DNA from: Primulina eburnea
Lineage: Eukaryota; Streptophyta; Magnoliopsida; Lamiales; Gesneriaceae
DNA length: 64,000 nucleotides
NCBI RefSeq assembly: GCF_022965805.1
Contig: NC_133105.1
Coordinates: 31,872,447 to 31,936,446, forward strand
Reading direction: 5' to 3'
Position 1 is the first letter of the stretch. Each line of letters opens with the position of its first letter. The position numbers and the translations under genes were made by a program. This document shows positions 11,757 through 23,897 of the stretch, in pieces. The notes under the pieces were generated by a model. The model saw nothing but the letters and a program-made list of their open reading frames with translations. It did no database searches and was not told the DNA's origin.

Positions 11757-12875
11757 TGAGAACAAATCCCAGTATAAACATGTGACATGCATATAAACAA
11801 TCTAAACATGAAACATGCTATCATGAATGACATCATATGCACCTGCAATGCAATGCGAATCAAACCATGTCTGGACTCGACTCGACTAGAACTCTAGGGA
11901 TCCCGGTGTGAATAAGACGACACTACCTACCCTCCACTCGGGGTAATGAACGTCTCATTCCTAGACTTCGGTCTGAGCTGTATCAACAGCGGCAATAAGA
12001 GTAATACCTACTCCTATGCTGAGATACACCGAAACGTCTAGCTATTTGACAATGCCTGTCAAAGACTCTCCTATCTTAAATGCAATGAATATCAATATGT
12101 AAACAAAGTATAATCATATTCATAGCTGAATATCACACTGATCATACATGCTTGAATACAATTCTGAAATCAAAGCATAAACATGTTAAAAGATTGAATA
12201 TAATGCTATACACAATTCATAAACATGTTACAATATATCTAATAATACTAGTATGTGATTTTGGTTGGGAAACTCACATAATATCTTATTTGAGTTACAT
12301 CTCCCCAAACAAAACATGACTTATACCTTTCTTTGCTAAACCTTTAACGATGTCGAGGTCTCGATGTCGAAATGAGGTAAGATGAATCTGAAATGGAATG
12401 TTGATACACAATTTATCAATTACTAATCCAAATCAACACCTATACTACCATTCACTACTTGATCTCAGTATATCATGTCAACTGCACAATCTCTATAATA
12501 AACAATTACATCAATTTCCCCAATTCATAACTGATAATGGTATAAATCTGGTATCAAAACCCAATCAATTCAACTCTAAAATTCATAACAATTCTATACG
12601 GTGTCCGTTCTTAAATCCGGTTGTAATTATACGATGTCTAATATGTCAGAAACAACATATATGAATCATCTCTGATTCCTACAATATCATAATTTCAAGC
12701 CATGCCAAAACATAGTAAAACTTACGTCCACGCGTAGCCTGTAACGATAGAAACACGGTACCCAAGTCGGATTTCAATTCTAACGGACGGATTGAAGACT
12801 ACCAGCGCAAGAATTTCTAAAAGCTTCACGGAGCTTTCTCGTTCTGATTCTTATCAGATTTTTGAGGAAAAATCG

Positions 12876-12886
12876 TTATATATATC
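12876..12886 (-). promoter_or_regulatory. Gyp1 LTR TATA box (3' LTR copy)
   Basis: GATATATATAA on the minus strand lies about 50 bp downstream of the U3 palindrome array. That position and composition fit a Pol II TATA box. The transcription start is inferred, not seen. Confidence 0.55.
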
Positions 12887-12934
12887 GCCCCTTGCATGCA
12901 AAGCTACGTGGCTCATTCTTGCCAATTCTGGTTT

Positions 12935-13146
12935 GGCGCTCGGGCGGTCGAAACTTACCGCCCGGGCGCGAGCTCGGCGCTCGGGCGGTAAGATTCTACC
13001 GCCCGGGCGCGAAAGGTTCTGTCCGAAATGCTAGACTCTTGCGCTCGGGCTGTAATAAATTACCGCCCTGGCGCCACACCTTCTGCCCGAACGTGATGCC
13101 ATGGAACATTGGCGCTCGGGCGGTCACTTTCTACCGCTCGGGCGCC
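12935..13146 (-). promoter_or_regulatory. Gyp1 U3 array of four GC hairpins
   Basis: Four units lie at 12935-12969, 12976-13010, 13041-13075 and 13111-13146. Each pairs GGCGCTCGGGCGGT with ACCGCCCGGGCGCC-like arms across a 6-12 nt loop. The array sits just upstream (element sense) of the TATA box. This placement suggests an upstream activating array, or hairpins that affect replication or silencing. The function is not known. Confidence 0.7.
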
Positions 13147-13280
13147 ACTAGTTCTGCCCGAAATTGGTGAAATTTATATTCTTTATCCAATCTGGTCTCG
13201 TAGTGGCCCGTTTACAGTTATATCTATTTAATTCACTAATCTCATAGCAAATTACGATAATCAAATCCTCGGGCATTACA

Positions 13281-13318
13281 TTTATCCCCCTCTTAGATAA
13301 GAGTTCGTCCTCGAACTC
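13281..13318 (-). other. Gyp1 polypurine tract and adjacent hairpin
   Basis: On the minus strand AAGAGGGGGATAAA abuts the 3' LTR and is the plus-strand primer site. Just upstream (13301-13318) is GAGTTCG-AGGA-CGAACTC, a perfect 7-bp stem with a four-base loop. It corresponds to GATTTCG-AGGA-CGAAATC in Gyp2. Confidence 0.8.
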
Positions 13319-13380
13319 ATACAACATTCTATCATTGTAAGCATCAAAGTAATGACATCAAAGCTAGATTAATACTTACA

Positions 13381-16300
13381 TCATTGGAATAATTCGGGGT
13401 GTTTCTGTCGCATATCTGCTTCTGTCTCCCATGTCGCTTCTTCGATGCCATGACGACTCCACTGAACTTTCACAAGTGGAATATTCTTCGTTCTGAGCAT
13501 CTTTTCTTTCCGATCAAGGATTTGTATCGGTTGTTCCACGTAGCTCAAGGTCTGATCAAGTTCAGCTTCGTCAGGTTGAATGACATGAGAAATATCTGGC
13601 ATATATCTTCGTAACATTGATACATGAAACACGTCATGTATTCCGGATAGAGAAGGAGGAAGTGCAAGTCGATAAGCTCGATCGCCAATCTTCTCAAGAA
13701 TCTCATAAGGACCAATGTATCGAGGAGATAGTTTCCCGCGTTTGCCAAATCGAACAACACCTCTGAATGGAGAAATTTTTAAGAATACTCTATCTCCCAC
13801 CTCAAATACTAACGGTCTACGTCTGATATTGGCATACTTTGCTTGTCGATCTTGTGCTGTCTTCATCCTCTTCTGAATAAGTTTCACCTTCTCTGTCATG
13901 TCACGAATCATATCTGGCCCAAGTTCTGGTACCTCTGAGACGTCATCCCAGTATAGCGGAGATCTGCACTTCTTGCCATACAAAGCTTCAATACGGTGCC
14001 ATCTCGATACTCGTTTGATAGCTATTATTATAAGAGAATTCGCAAAGAGATAGAGAATCTTGCCAACTAGTGCCAAAATCTAGCACAACGGCTCTCAACA
14101 TATCCTCTAATGTCTGGATAGTCCGTTCTGACTGTCCGTCTGTCTGAGGATGATAAGCAGTACTCAGGTGTAATGTCGTACCTAAGGCCTGCTGTAAACT
14201 GTGCCAGAAGTGTGAAGTGAATCGTGGATCACGATCTGACACTGATAGACTTCGGCACTCCATGCAATCTGACTACCTCTCGAATATAAATCTCCGCCAT
14301 CTGATCTTGTCTATACGTCATTCTGTATGGGATGAAACATGCAGATTTGGTCAATCTGTCAATAATGACCCAAATCGCATCATAGCCTTTGGATGACCTG
14401 GGTAACTTCGTCACGAAATCCATGGAAATGTGATCCCATTTCCATTCTGGAATGGCTAAACTTTGAAGTAATCCACCAGGCTTTTTCCTCTCGGTTTTCA
14501 CCTGTTGGCAGTTCAAACACTTAGACACAAATTCGGCAATGTCTGACTTCATTTGCTTCCACCAGAACTGTGTCTTCAAGTCGTTGTACATCTTCCTGCC
14601 ACCCGGATGAATGCTGAACCGACTACAATGTGCCTCTGTCAGAATCTGCTGTCTCAAATCTGCAACATCTGGCACAACTAGACGGTTATTCACGTACAAG
14701 ATATGCTCACGCACCTGATATTCTGACAGATGCCCTGATCTGACCATTTGAATCGATCTCTGCACATTCTGATCGGTTCGTTTTGCTTCCTTGATCCTCA
14801 TAATCAAATTGGGCTCAACTTGGATCGTAAAAAGTCGTAGTGGCTTACTATCTGTATCAAATTCTAATCCAGATGTACAGCAATTTTCAACTAACTTGTT
14901 AACACCTATCGTCGATAAGGACAAAGAACATATCTTACGACTCAAGGCATCTGCTGCTGCATTTGACTTCCCTGGATAATATTTGATTTCACAGTCAAAG
15001 TCTTTCAGAAGATCAAGCCATCTACGCTTGCCTCATGGTCAGTTCTGATTGAGAGAATAAATACTTTAGGCTTTTGTGATCGGAGAAGATCTCAAATTTC
15101 TCGCCATAGAGATAATGACGCCAAATCTTTAATGCAAATACGATAGCCGCCAATTCCAGATCATGAATGGGGTATCGTACCTCATGTGGCTTCAATTGTC
15201 TCGAGGCGTATGCGATCACATGGCCTCGCTGCATAAGAACACATCCCAAACCTCTATGAGAAGCATCACAATATACAACGAAATCACCCGTACCTGAAGG
15301 TATCGTCAGTACTGGAGCACTGGTCAGTCTCTTCTTCAACTCTAGAAAGCTAGACTCGCACTCCTCGGACCAAACAATGGTGCATTCTTTTGCGTCAATT
15401 GAGTTATTGGCTTTGCAATACTGGAGAAATCTTTGATAAATCTTCTGTAGTATCCGGCTAAGCCCATGAAACTGCGTATTTCTGGTACCGAAGTCGGTCT
15501 TGACCAACTGATCACAGCTTCCACTTTACTTGGATCAACAGAAATACCATCTCCAGAAATGATATGCCCCAAGAATACAACTCGGTTCAGCCAAAACTCA
15601 CACTTTGACAATTTAGCATACAGTCGCTCGTTTCTCAACGTCTGCAAAACAATTCTGAGATGCTCTGCATGCTCATTTCTGTTCTTTGAATACACCAAAA
15701 TGTCATCAATGAAAACGATCACAAAATCATCTAAATACCTCTGAAACACTTGGTTCATCAAGCCCATAAATACCGCAGGAGCATTTGTTAAACCGAAAGG
15801 CATGACAATAAATTCGTAATGTCCATACCTAGTTCGAAATGCTGTCTTCGGTATATCTACATCTCGAACTCTGAGCTGATGATACCCAGAACGTAAATCA
15901 ATCTTCGAATAGACCGAAGATCCCTGTAACTGATCGAATAGATCATCAATTCTAGGCAAAGGATATTTATTCTTGATCGTTGCCTTGTTCAGCTGCCGGT
16001 AATCGATACACAACCGTATCGATCCATCTTTCTTTCGCACAAATAGCGCCGGAGCACCCCAAGGAGATACACTAGGTCGGATATATCCCTTGGCTAGAAG
16101 ATCTTCCAACTGTGCCTTTAGTTCTTTCAACTCTATCGGTGCCATCCTATAAGGAGCTCTCGAAATAGGAACAGTACCTGGTGTAAGATCAATACTAAAG
16201 TCTACCTCACGAACCGGAAGTAATCCTGGGATCTCATCTGGAAAAATATCAGCAAATTCCCGCACTACTGGTATTTCTGCCAACGCCGGGCTCGACTTTT

Positions 16301-17921
16301 GCATATCTACAGCATAAATAAAGAAACCATCTTCTCCTTTCTGTAACAATCTGTTCATAGTAAGAGCCGAAATCAAGGGAATCCGAGATCTGGAACCCTT
16401 CCCGTAGAATTTCCACTCGTCTGTCATTTCGGGTCTGAATCTGACAATCTTGTGGAAACAATCCACGGTAGCTCTGTACTTTGTTAGCATGTCGATACCG
16501 ACTATACAATCAAAATCAGCCAGACCCAACACTATACAATCTAGGTCAATTTCATGCCCCTCAAACTGTAGAATGCAATGTCTAACCATAGTTACCGATA
16601 TCAAACCACTTCCTAACGGAGAAGTAATAGACACGACACCTAGTAACGATTCAATAGGCAGAGAATGCAATAATGCAAATCGTTCTGATATGAATGTATG
16701 CGATGCACCTGTATCTATCAAGATATAAGCAGGATAACCATAAAGAGAGCAGTTACCTGCTATCACATCATCTGGTGCATCTTGTGCTTGCTCCTCTGTC
16801 AACGCAAACACCTGAGCCTGTTGTCTCTGAGGCTGACTCCCTGGCTGGCCACCTCTGGCTCGAGGCTGGGTCTGTGCTGGTGGCGGCTGAAATGAGTGAA
16901 CAGATGAAGCTTGCCTCTCAGGCTGAGTCACGGAGGCAGACGATCCTGCAGCCTGGAATCTCGATGCACCACTCCTCTGAGGACAGACATTGGCATAATG
17001 CCCCTGTTGTTTGCATACGTTACACCTGCCCACTACACCTTGACATTGTTCTGTGGCATGCTTACCTCCACAAGTACTGCAATATCCACTTGCCACCTCT
17101 AAACTCTGGCCAAAACCTCTCTGTCTTGACCCGCTGGAGCTCGAAGAACTGCTCCCTGCCCTCTTAAACTGTTTACCCTTTGCTTTCAACTGATCTTTGC
17201 GTCCGCTGCTGCTACCACCACTTTCGAATCGGGGAGAAGGAGTTTGGGATGGAGGTAATGGCGGTCTCGGACTCGGAGCAACATACGGAACACTCCGTTG
17301 CCTAAGCAATCCTGCTTCTGCTCCTTTGGCACGGTTCAATGCTTCAGCGAAACTATTGGGTCTCCCAGTATTGACCAATGTAAAGACATCAGGATTTAAG
17401 CCATTTATAAACTGATCTGCCATGGCCTCATCATTACCTGAAACGTGAGGTGCAAAGAGAAGCAAAGAAGAAAATTTAGCAACGTACTCTTCAATGTTCA
17501 ATTGCCCTTGCCTCAGGTTTGCAAATTCAGCGCCTTTATCTTTGCGATAGGATACAGGGAAGAATCGCTGATAGAACTCCGTCTTGAATGCTTTCCATGT
17601 AACCTCGGTGCCACGCTGTTCTAGTACTCTCCTTATATTCACCCACCAATACTTAGCCACATCTTGCAGTTGATGGCCAATGAGTTTCACTCGTTTCTCG
17701 TCGCTATATTCCAGAGACTCGAATAACATCTCAATGTCCTCAAGCCAACTTTCACACTCGATGGCATTCTCGGTACCTTTTAATGTGGGAGATCGAAAGG
17801 ATTGGAATCGCTTCAGCAACGTCTCCATGGGCGTAGCAGTGACATCCATCGTATCTCCGGATGTGCTCCCCTGTTCTGGCGCTAAGGGTCGTAAGGGAAC
17901 GGCTGCTCTTCTAGGAGGCAT
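13381..17921 (-). pseudogene. Gyp1 gag-pol (Ty3/gypsy), four frameshifts
   Basis: The ATG is at 17921 ([12 protein letters not shown]). The first 859 codons carry retrotransposon gag (around residues 70-190), a CCHC knuckle near residue 298 ([14 protein letters not shown]), protease DTGAS near 401 and RT with FIDD near 736. The frame then breaks by single-base indels at about 15373 (start of RNase H), 15030 (end of RNase H), 14240 (integrase core, just before SDRDPRF) and 13992 (after IEMAP). Integrase has HHCC (HCSRFSIHPG...CLNCQQ), two Asp and one Glu (MDFVTK, SDRDPRF, SERTIQ). The protein ends with a chromodomain-like tail at 13381. Everything except the indels looks functional, so the damage is recent or the element was copied in trans. 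Confidence 0.92.
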
Positions 17922-18165
17922 GTATCTAATAATTCAACTGATTAGAATACAAGATATACAACTGTCTCAGCCCTCTTCTAGTCAGTTACCTCTGATCTAG
18001 AATCGGTTCTAATTCAGTCTTTACTAACACATGCTGTAATACAAGTCAGATAATCATACAACATGCAATAATGAAAGCACTAAATCATGCTAGCACATCA
18101 TAAAGCAAGGAAGAAAACTCGATCTACCCCGCTCATTCTATTCTATCTCAATCTATAGAACCTAT

Positions 18166-18178
18166 GGCTCTGATACCA
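18166..18178 (-). other. Gyp1 primer-binding site
   Basis: TGGTATCAGAGCC on the minus strand lies five bases (ACAGG) inside the 5' LTR. It is a perfect match to the usual plant initiator Met-tRNA PBS. Confidence 0.92.
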
Positions 18179-18183
18179 CCTGT

Positions 18184-20036
18184 TGTGGGGACCCGGGCTC
18201 TAATTCTTTTCTTTTGGGATTAAATGGATCATTACTATAAAAGTGGGTCAAATTTTTGCTTTTACATTAAATCAAATGAAAGCTAACATAAGAAGTCTCT
18301 ATGTTATTCAACAACATATTATACAACATAAGATACAATATGTCTTGTTCTATCCATATTCGACAACTAGTAATTAAATACAATACATATCAAAAGTGCA
18401 ACTACTAGTCTTTTCTGCTAGGCCTGTGATCACCACGCTATGTCCGTCTCTCATCCTCTGCGTGACCCAGATCCTGCCCCACCTGTTGTTATGCACACAT
18501 ACAGACATAACAACAGCCGGAAAACCGGTGAGAACAAATCCCAGTATAAACATGTGACATGCATATAAACAATCTAAACATGAAACATGCTATCATGAAT
18601 GACATCATATGCACCTGCAATGCAATGCGAATCAAACCATGTCTGGACTCGACTCGACTAGAACTCTAGGGATCCCGGTGTGAATAAGACGACACTACCT
18701 ACCCTCCACTCGGGGTAATGAACGTCTCATTCCTAGACTTCGGTCTGAGCTGTATCAACGGCGGAAATAAGAGTAATACCTACTCCTATGCTGAGATACA
18801 CCGAAACGTCTAGCTATTTGACAATGCCTGTCAAAGACTCTCCTATCTTAAATGCAATGAATATCAATATGTAAACAAAGTATAATCATATTCATAGCTG
18901 AATATCACACTGATCATACATGCTTGAATACAATTCTGAAATCAAAGCATAAACATGTTAAAAGATTGAATATAATGCTATACACAATTCATAAACATGT
19001 TACAATATATCTAATAATACTAGTATGTGATTTTGGTTGGGAAACTCACATAATATCTTATTTGAGTTACATCTCCCCAAACAAAACATGACTTATACCT
19101 TTCTTTGCTAAACCTTTAACGATGTCGAGGTCTCGATGTCGAAATGAGGTAAGATGAATCTGAAATGGAATGTTGATACACAATTTATCAATTACTAATC
19201 CAAATCAACACCTATACTACCATTCACTACTTGATCTCAGTATCATGTCAACTGCACAATCTCTATAATAAACAATTACATCAATTTCCCCAATTCATAA
19301 CTGATAATGGTATAAATCTGGTATCAAAACCCAATCAATTCAACTCTAAAATTCATAACAATTCTATACGGTGTCCGTTCTTAAATCCGGTTGTAATTAT
19401 ACGATGTCTAATATGTCAGAAACAACATATATGAATCATCTCTGATTCCTACAATATCATAATTTCAAGCCATGCCAAAACATAGTAAAACTTACGTCCA
19501 CGCGTAGCCTGTAACGATAGAAACACGGTACCCAAGTCGGATTTCAATTCTAACAGACGGATTGAAGACTACCAGCGCAAGAATTTCTAAAAGCTTCACG
19601 GAGCTTTCTCGTTCTGATTCTTATCAGATTTTTGAGGAAAAATCGTTATATATATCGCCCCTTGCATGCAAAGCTACGTGGCTCATTCTTGCCAATTCTG
19701 GTTTGGCGCTCGGGCGGTCGAAACTTACCGCCCGGGCGCGAGCTCGGCGCTCGGGCGGTAAGATTCTACCGCCCGGGCGCGAAAGGTTCTGTCCGAAATG
19801 CTAGACTCTGGCGCTCGGGCGGTAATGCGCCACACCTTCTGCCCGAACGTGATGCCATGGAACATTGGCGCTCGGGCGGTCACTTTCTACCGCTCGGGCG
19901 CCACTAGTTCTGCCCGAAATTGGTGAAATTTATATTCTTTATCCAATCTGGTCTCGTAGTGGCCCGTTTACAGTTATATCTATTTAATTCACTAATCTCA
20001 TAGCAAATTACGATAATCAAATCCTCGGGCATTACA
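18184..20036 (-). repeat. Gyp1 5' LTR (1853 bp)
   Basis: Partner of 11412-13280. U3 array at 19705-19902, TATA-like element at 19646-19656 and hairpin module at 18483-18528. Relative to its partner it lacks 14 bp that remove the second arm of hairpin 3. Confidence 0.93.
19705..19902 (-). promoter_or_regulatory. Gyp1 U3 palindrome array, 5' LTR copy
   Basis: Same units as 12935-13146, but hairpin 3 has lost one arm by a 14-bp deletion. Three complete hairpins and one orphan arm remain. The array lies upstream of the TATATATA at 19646-19656. Confidence 0.7.
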
Positions 20037-20041
20037 AAAAT
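20037..20041 (+). repeat. Target-site duplication AAAAT (right)
   Basis: Second copy of the 5-bp duplication at 11407-11411. It follows the LTR terminus TTACA directly. Confidence 0.95.
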
Positions 20042-23000
20042 CGTCTTGAACTCGGAAAAGATTGCATATACACTGACTGAGTCGCCCCCTGATAAGGCTC
20101 CGACTGACTGCACTCCTGAGGAATTGCAGACCTACAAGGATTGGTGTGACCATGACTTGAAGACCAAGTGTTATATGCAGGCTTCTATGAATGATGAGCT
20201 GCAGAGGCGTTTTGAGGGTGCAAAGAGTGCTGCTGACATTCATTTGCACCTCAAAGAGCTCTTTGGTGAGCAGACTCGGCCTCTTAGGCATGCTACCGTC
20301 AAGGAGCTAATCACTTTGCGCATGCGAGATGGGGCCTCGGTCCATGAGCATGGCCTAAAGTTGATTGGACTCGTGGACAAGCTTGTTGGCATGGATTTGA
20401 TGTTGCCTTCGGAGTTGACCACCGACATGTTGCTGTTATCGCTGCCTAACTCATTTGATCCTTTTGTGGTGAATTTCAATATGAACAAGATGGAGCCGAC
20501 CCTTGAGGAGTTGGTGAACATGCTTGTGACTTTTGTGTCCACCATCAAAAAAGGAGAAGCCGGTTCTTTATGTGGGCTCTTCATCTGGAACGAAGAGCGG
20601 TCCACCTGGGAAGGGAAAGAAGCGTTCTTTCCAGCGCCCCAAGAAGAGCGTGCCCTTGAAGAGGCAGACTCCGAGTCCCGTAGTGGCAGCCACACCAGTG
20701 AAGGCTGAGAAGACAGTTGACATCTGTCATCACTGCAAGAAGCCTAGACATTGGAGGCGTAACTGCAGGGAATATCTTGCGCATAAGGGTTCTGGCAAAG
20801 GTATGTTCTATATTGAAGTAAATATCTTGATTAACTCTACTTCTTAGGTATTGGATACCTGCTGTGGCTCACATCTCTGTAATGATTTGCAGGTGATGGG
20901 AAGAAGTAGAAGGCTCCGAGAGGGTGAGACCTTCTTGAGAATGGGCAATGGAGCAAGAGTTGCTGCCAAGGCCATAGGAGATGTTTGTTTAATTTTGAAC
21001 AATGATTTTAAGTTTGTATTAAGAGATATTTTGTTCGTACCAGACTTGATCAAAAACATTATTTCCATTCCTATGCTTGATATTGATGGATTTTCTTGTT
21101 TATTTGGCAAAGGTGTTTGCAATATTTACAAGAATGAATGTTTAGTTGGTAACGGAGAACTAGAAAACAATCTCTACACCTTAAAATTGAAAGATATTCC
21201 ACTTAACAATGTCCAAGCAATAACAACAACGAATAAACGCAAACAAGATACTCTAAATTCAGCACAATTATGGCATGCTCGATTAGGACATTTTTCCTTA
21301 AGAAGGATGAACAAGCTAGTGGGAGTTGGCATGTTTGATATGTCCGATATTAATGCTCTCACGACTTGTGAATCCTGTCTGAAAGGAAAGATGACCAAGA
21401 TTCCCTTTAAGGGCCATGTGGAGCGAGCCAAAGGGTTATTGGATTTGATCCACACCGATGTGTGCGGTCCGCTTAGCATCACTACTAAGCATGGACATGC
21501 CTACTTCATCACCTTTACCGATGACTTTTCGAGGTATGGGTATGTGTATTTGATGAAATACAAGTCTGAAGCCTTTGAAAGGTTCAAAGAATTCAGAAGT
21601 GAAGTAGAGAAGCAATTGGGACGAAGCATCAAGGCACTTCGATCGGATCGAGGTGGTGAGTACTTGAGTGCCGAGTTCCAAGAGTATCTTAGGGAGAATG
21701 AGATTCTCTCACAGTGGTCTCCGCCTGCTACATCACAGTTGAATGGTGTTTCGGAGCATCGTAACCGGACTTTGATGGATATGGTTCGGTCTATGATGGG
21801 GTTCACGGAGTTGCCGCCATCATTTTAGGGATATGCGCTTGAGACAGCGGCACTGTTGTTGAACAATGTCCATTCAAAAGCAGTTGACAAGACTCCATAT
21901 GAGATATGGATGGGTAAGCCACCCAAATATTCTTATCTTAGAATATGGGGGTGCCCTGCTTATGTGAAGCAGACAGTGGGAGATAAATTGGATAGTCGAT
22001 CCATTTTATGCTACTTTGTGGGATATCCAAGGAATTCAGTTGGATATTACTTCTATCATCCCCAAAAAACAAATGTGTTTGTTTCTAGGAACGCAACCTT
22101 TTTGGAAAAGGAATTTCTATTGGATATAAAAGGCGAGATGATAGAACTCAAAGAGGTTCGAGAGACACCCACAGTTGTAGAACCCACACCCGAGAAGCCA
22201 AGAGAGGAGATACAAGCTCCTAGAAGAACCGAGAGAGTCTCGAGACCACCTATGAGGTATGGTCTACTTCTTGAAGAGGGCCATGATGAGCCTAACCTTG
22301 GATGTGATCCAAGGACCTTCAAGGAAGCGTTATCTGATGCAGATTCATCCAAATGGCTTGAAGCAATGGAATCTGAGATGAATTCCATGCATTCGAACCA
22401 AGTGTGGAATCTCGTGGATCCACCTGAGGGAATTGTTCCCATAGGGTGTAAATGGATTTACAAGAGGAAACTTGGGGCGGATGGGAAGGTATTGACCTTC
22501 AAGGCTCGATTGGTAGCAAAAGGGTATACTCAAAGGCAAGGTGTTGACTATGAGGAAACCTTTTCTCCAGTTGCGATGTTCAAGTCCATTAGGATTTTGC
22601 TAGCCATAGCTGCATGGTATGACTATGAGATATGGCAGATGGATGTCAAGACTGCCTTCCTTAATGGGGATATTAAGGAAGAGATTTACATGTCTCAACC
22701 TGAAGGGTTTACATCTATCGGAAGTGAGCATATGGTATGCAAACTTCAAAGATCTATTTATGGTCTTAAGCAGGCATCTAGGAGTTGGAACCTCAGATTC
22801 GATAGTACAATCAAAGAGTTTGGTTTTACGAAGAATCCTGAGGAACCCTGTGTGTAAAAGAAGGTCAGTGGGAGTGCTGTGACATTCCTTGTTCTTTATG
22901 TTGATGACATTCTACTCATTGGGAATGATGTAGGAATGTTGCAATCAACTAAGATATGGTTAGCAAGTAAGTTCTCGATGCAGGACTTGGGTGAAGCATA

Positions 23001-23883
23001 TTTTGTATTGGGAATACAGATCTATAGAGATAGATCAAAAAGATTGCTTGGTCTCACCCAGTCCACATACATTGATACCATCGTGAAGCGGTTCTCGATG
23101 GATGAGTCCAAGAGAGGACATCTAACAATGTGTCATGGCGTGTCCCTATCCAAGTCTATGTCTCCCAAGACTGATGTAGAGATAGCGTCGATGACACGAA
23201 TTCCGTATGCTTCAGCTATTGGTAGTATCATTTATGGAATGATATCTACACGTCCTGACGTGGCATTTGCACTAAGTGTAGTGAGTATATATCAATCCAA
23301 CCCTGGTTTTCCACACTGGAAAGCTGTGAAAGACATCCTCAAGTATTTGAGAAGGACAAATAAATTGTTCTTGGTCTATGGGGGTGGAGAACTGAAATTG
23401 GAAGGCTATACCGACTCTAGGTTCCAAAACGATATTGATGACTCAAAGTCAACCTCTGGATTCATATTCATGCTCAATGGTGCTGCTATCTCTTGGAAGA
23501 GTTCCAAGCAAGACAGTACAGCGGATTCCACCACTGAGGCAGAATACATTGCTGCATCAGCTGCAGCAAAGGAGGCAGTTTGGATAAGGAATTTCGTCCA
23601 AGAGTTGGGCGTCATTCCTAATGGAGTTGCTCATGTCCCGGTGTTTTGTGACAACACGGGAGCGATTGCTCAAGTAAAGGAGCTGAGATCTCATCAGAAG
23701 TCCAAACACGTATTGAGAAAGTACCACATCCTCAGAGAGATCGTGGAAAGAGGAGATGTCATGATTGACAAAGTCGACTCCGCAGATAATGTTGCTGATC
23801 CACTAACTAAGCCTTTACCAGGACCATCATTCGAGAAGCATCGCGAATCAATGGGTCTGAAGTATATGGGTAGTCGGCTCTAG
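20042..23883 (+). pseudogene. Cop2 gag-pol, 3' part (Ty1/copia)
   Basis: It continues gag from 11411 and covers all copia domains: gag; CCHC near 20730; protease; integrase (HTDVCGPL, SDRGGEY, GVSEHRNRT); RT (near 22320-23000, YVDDILLIGND); RNase H with terminal DPLTKPLPG to the stop at 23883. Lesions: +1 frameshift in an A-run near 20548; TGG-to-TAG stops at 20845-20847 and 21826-21828; a TAT-to-TAA stop at 22855-22857. The protease active-site triad reads DTC at 20854-20862 where Cop1/Cop3 have DTG. RT-RNase H from 22879 is one open frame. This is the only copy in the window that keeps every copia domain without a large deletion. Confidence 0.93.
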
Positions 23884-23886
23884 TGC

Positions 23887-23897
23887 AAGTGGGAGAT
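23887..23897 (+). other. Cop2 polypurine tract
   Basis: AAGTGGGAGAT directly precedes the 3' LTR start TGTTAGATT. It is the usual copia PPT form (GTGGGAGATTG) and confirms the LTR boundary. Confidence 0.9.

Larger units (their letters stand above)
11412..13280 (-). repeat. Gyp1 3' LTR (1869 bp)
   Basis: In element orientation it starts TGTAATGCCCGAGG and ends GGGTCCCCACA. It contains a U3 hairpin array (12935-13146), a TATA box (12876-12886) and a leader hairpin module (11711-11756). It is 16 bp longer than its partner because it has kept the third hairpin's second arm and one TA. Confidence 0.93.
11412..20036 (-). mobile_element. Gyp1: complete Ty3/gypsy chromodomain element (8625 bp)
   Basis: This full-length minus-strand element has LTRs 11412-13280 and 18184-20036, PBS, PPT and a gag-protease-RT-RNase H-integrase-chromodomain order. 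It sits inside Cop2 gag with TSD AAAAT. By eye the LTRs differ at only about seven substitutions plus a 2-bp and a 14-bp deletion, so it is the younger element of this nest. Four single-base frameshifts break its polyprotein. The C-terminal chromodomain-like segment (VKVQWSRHGIEEATWE) places it among chromoviruses, probably Tekay/Del-like. Confidence 0.95.

Noticed and set aside
18166..18178. tRNA gene near the Met-tRNA-like sequence
   Set aside because: Only the 12-13 nt primer-binding site is present. There are no cloverleaf arms or Pol III boxes.
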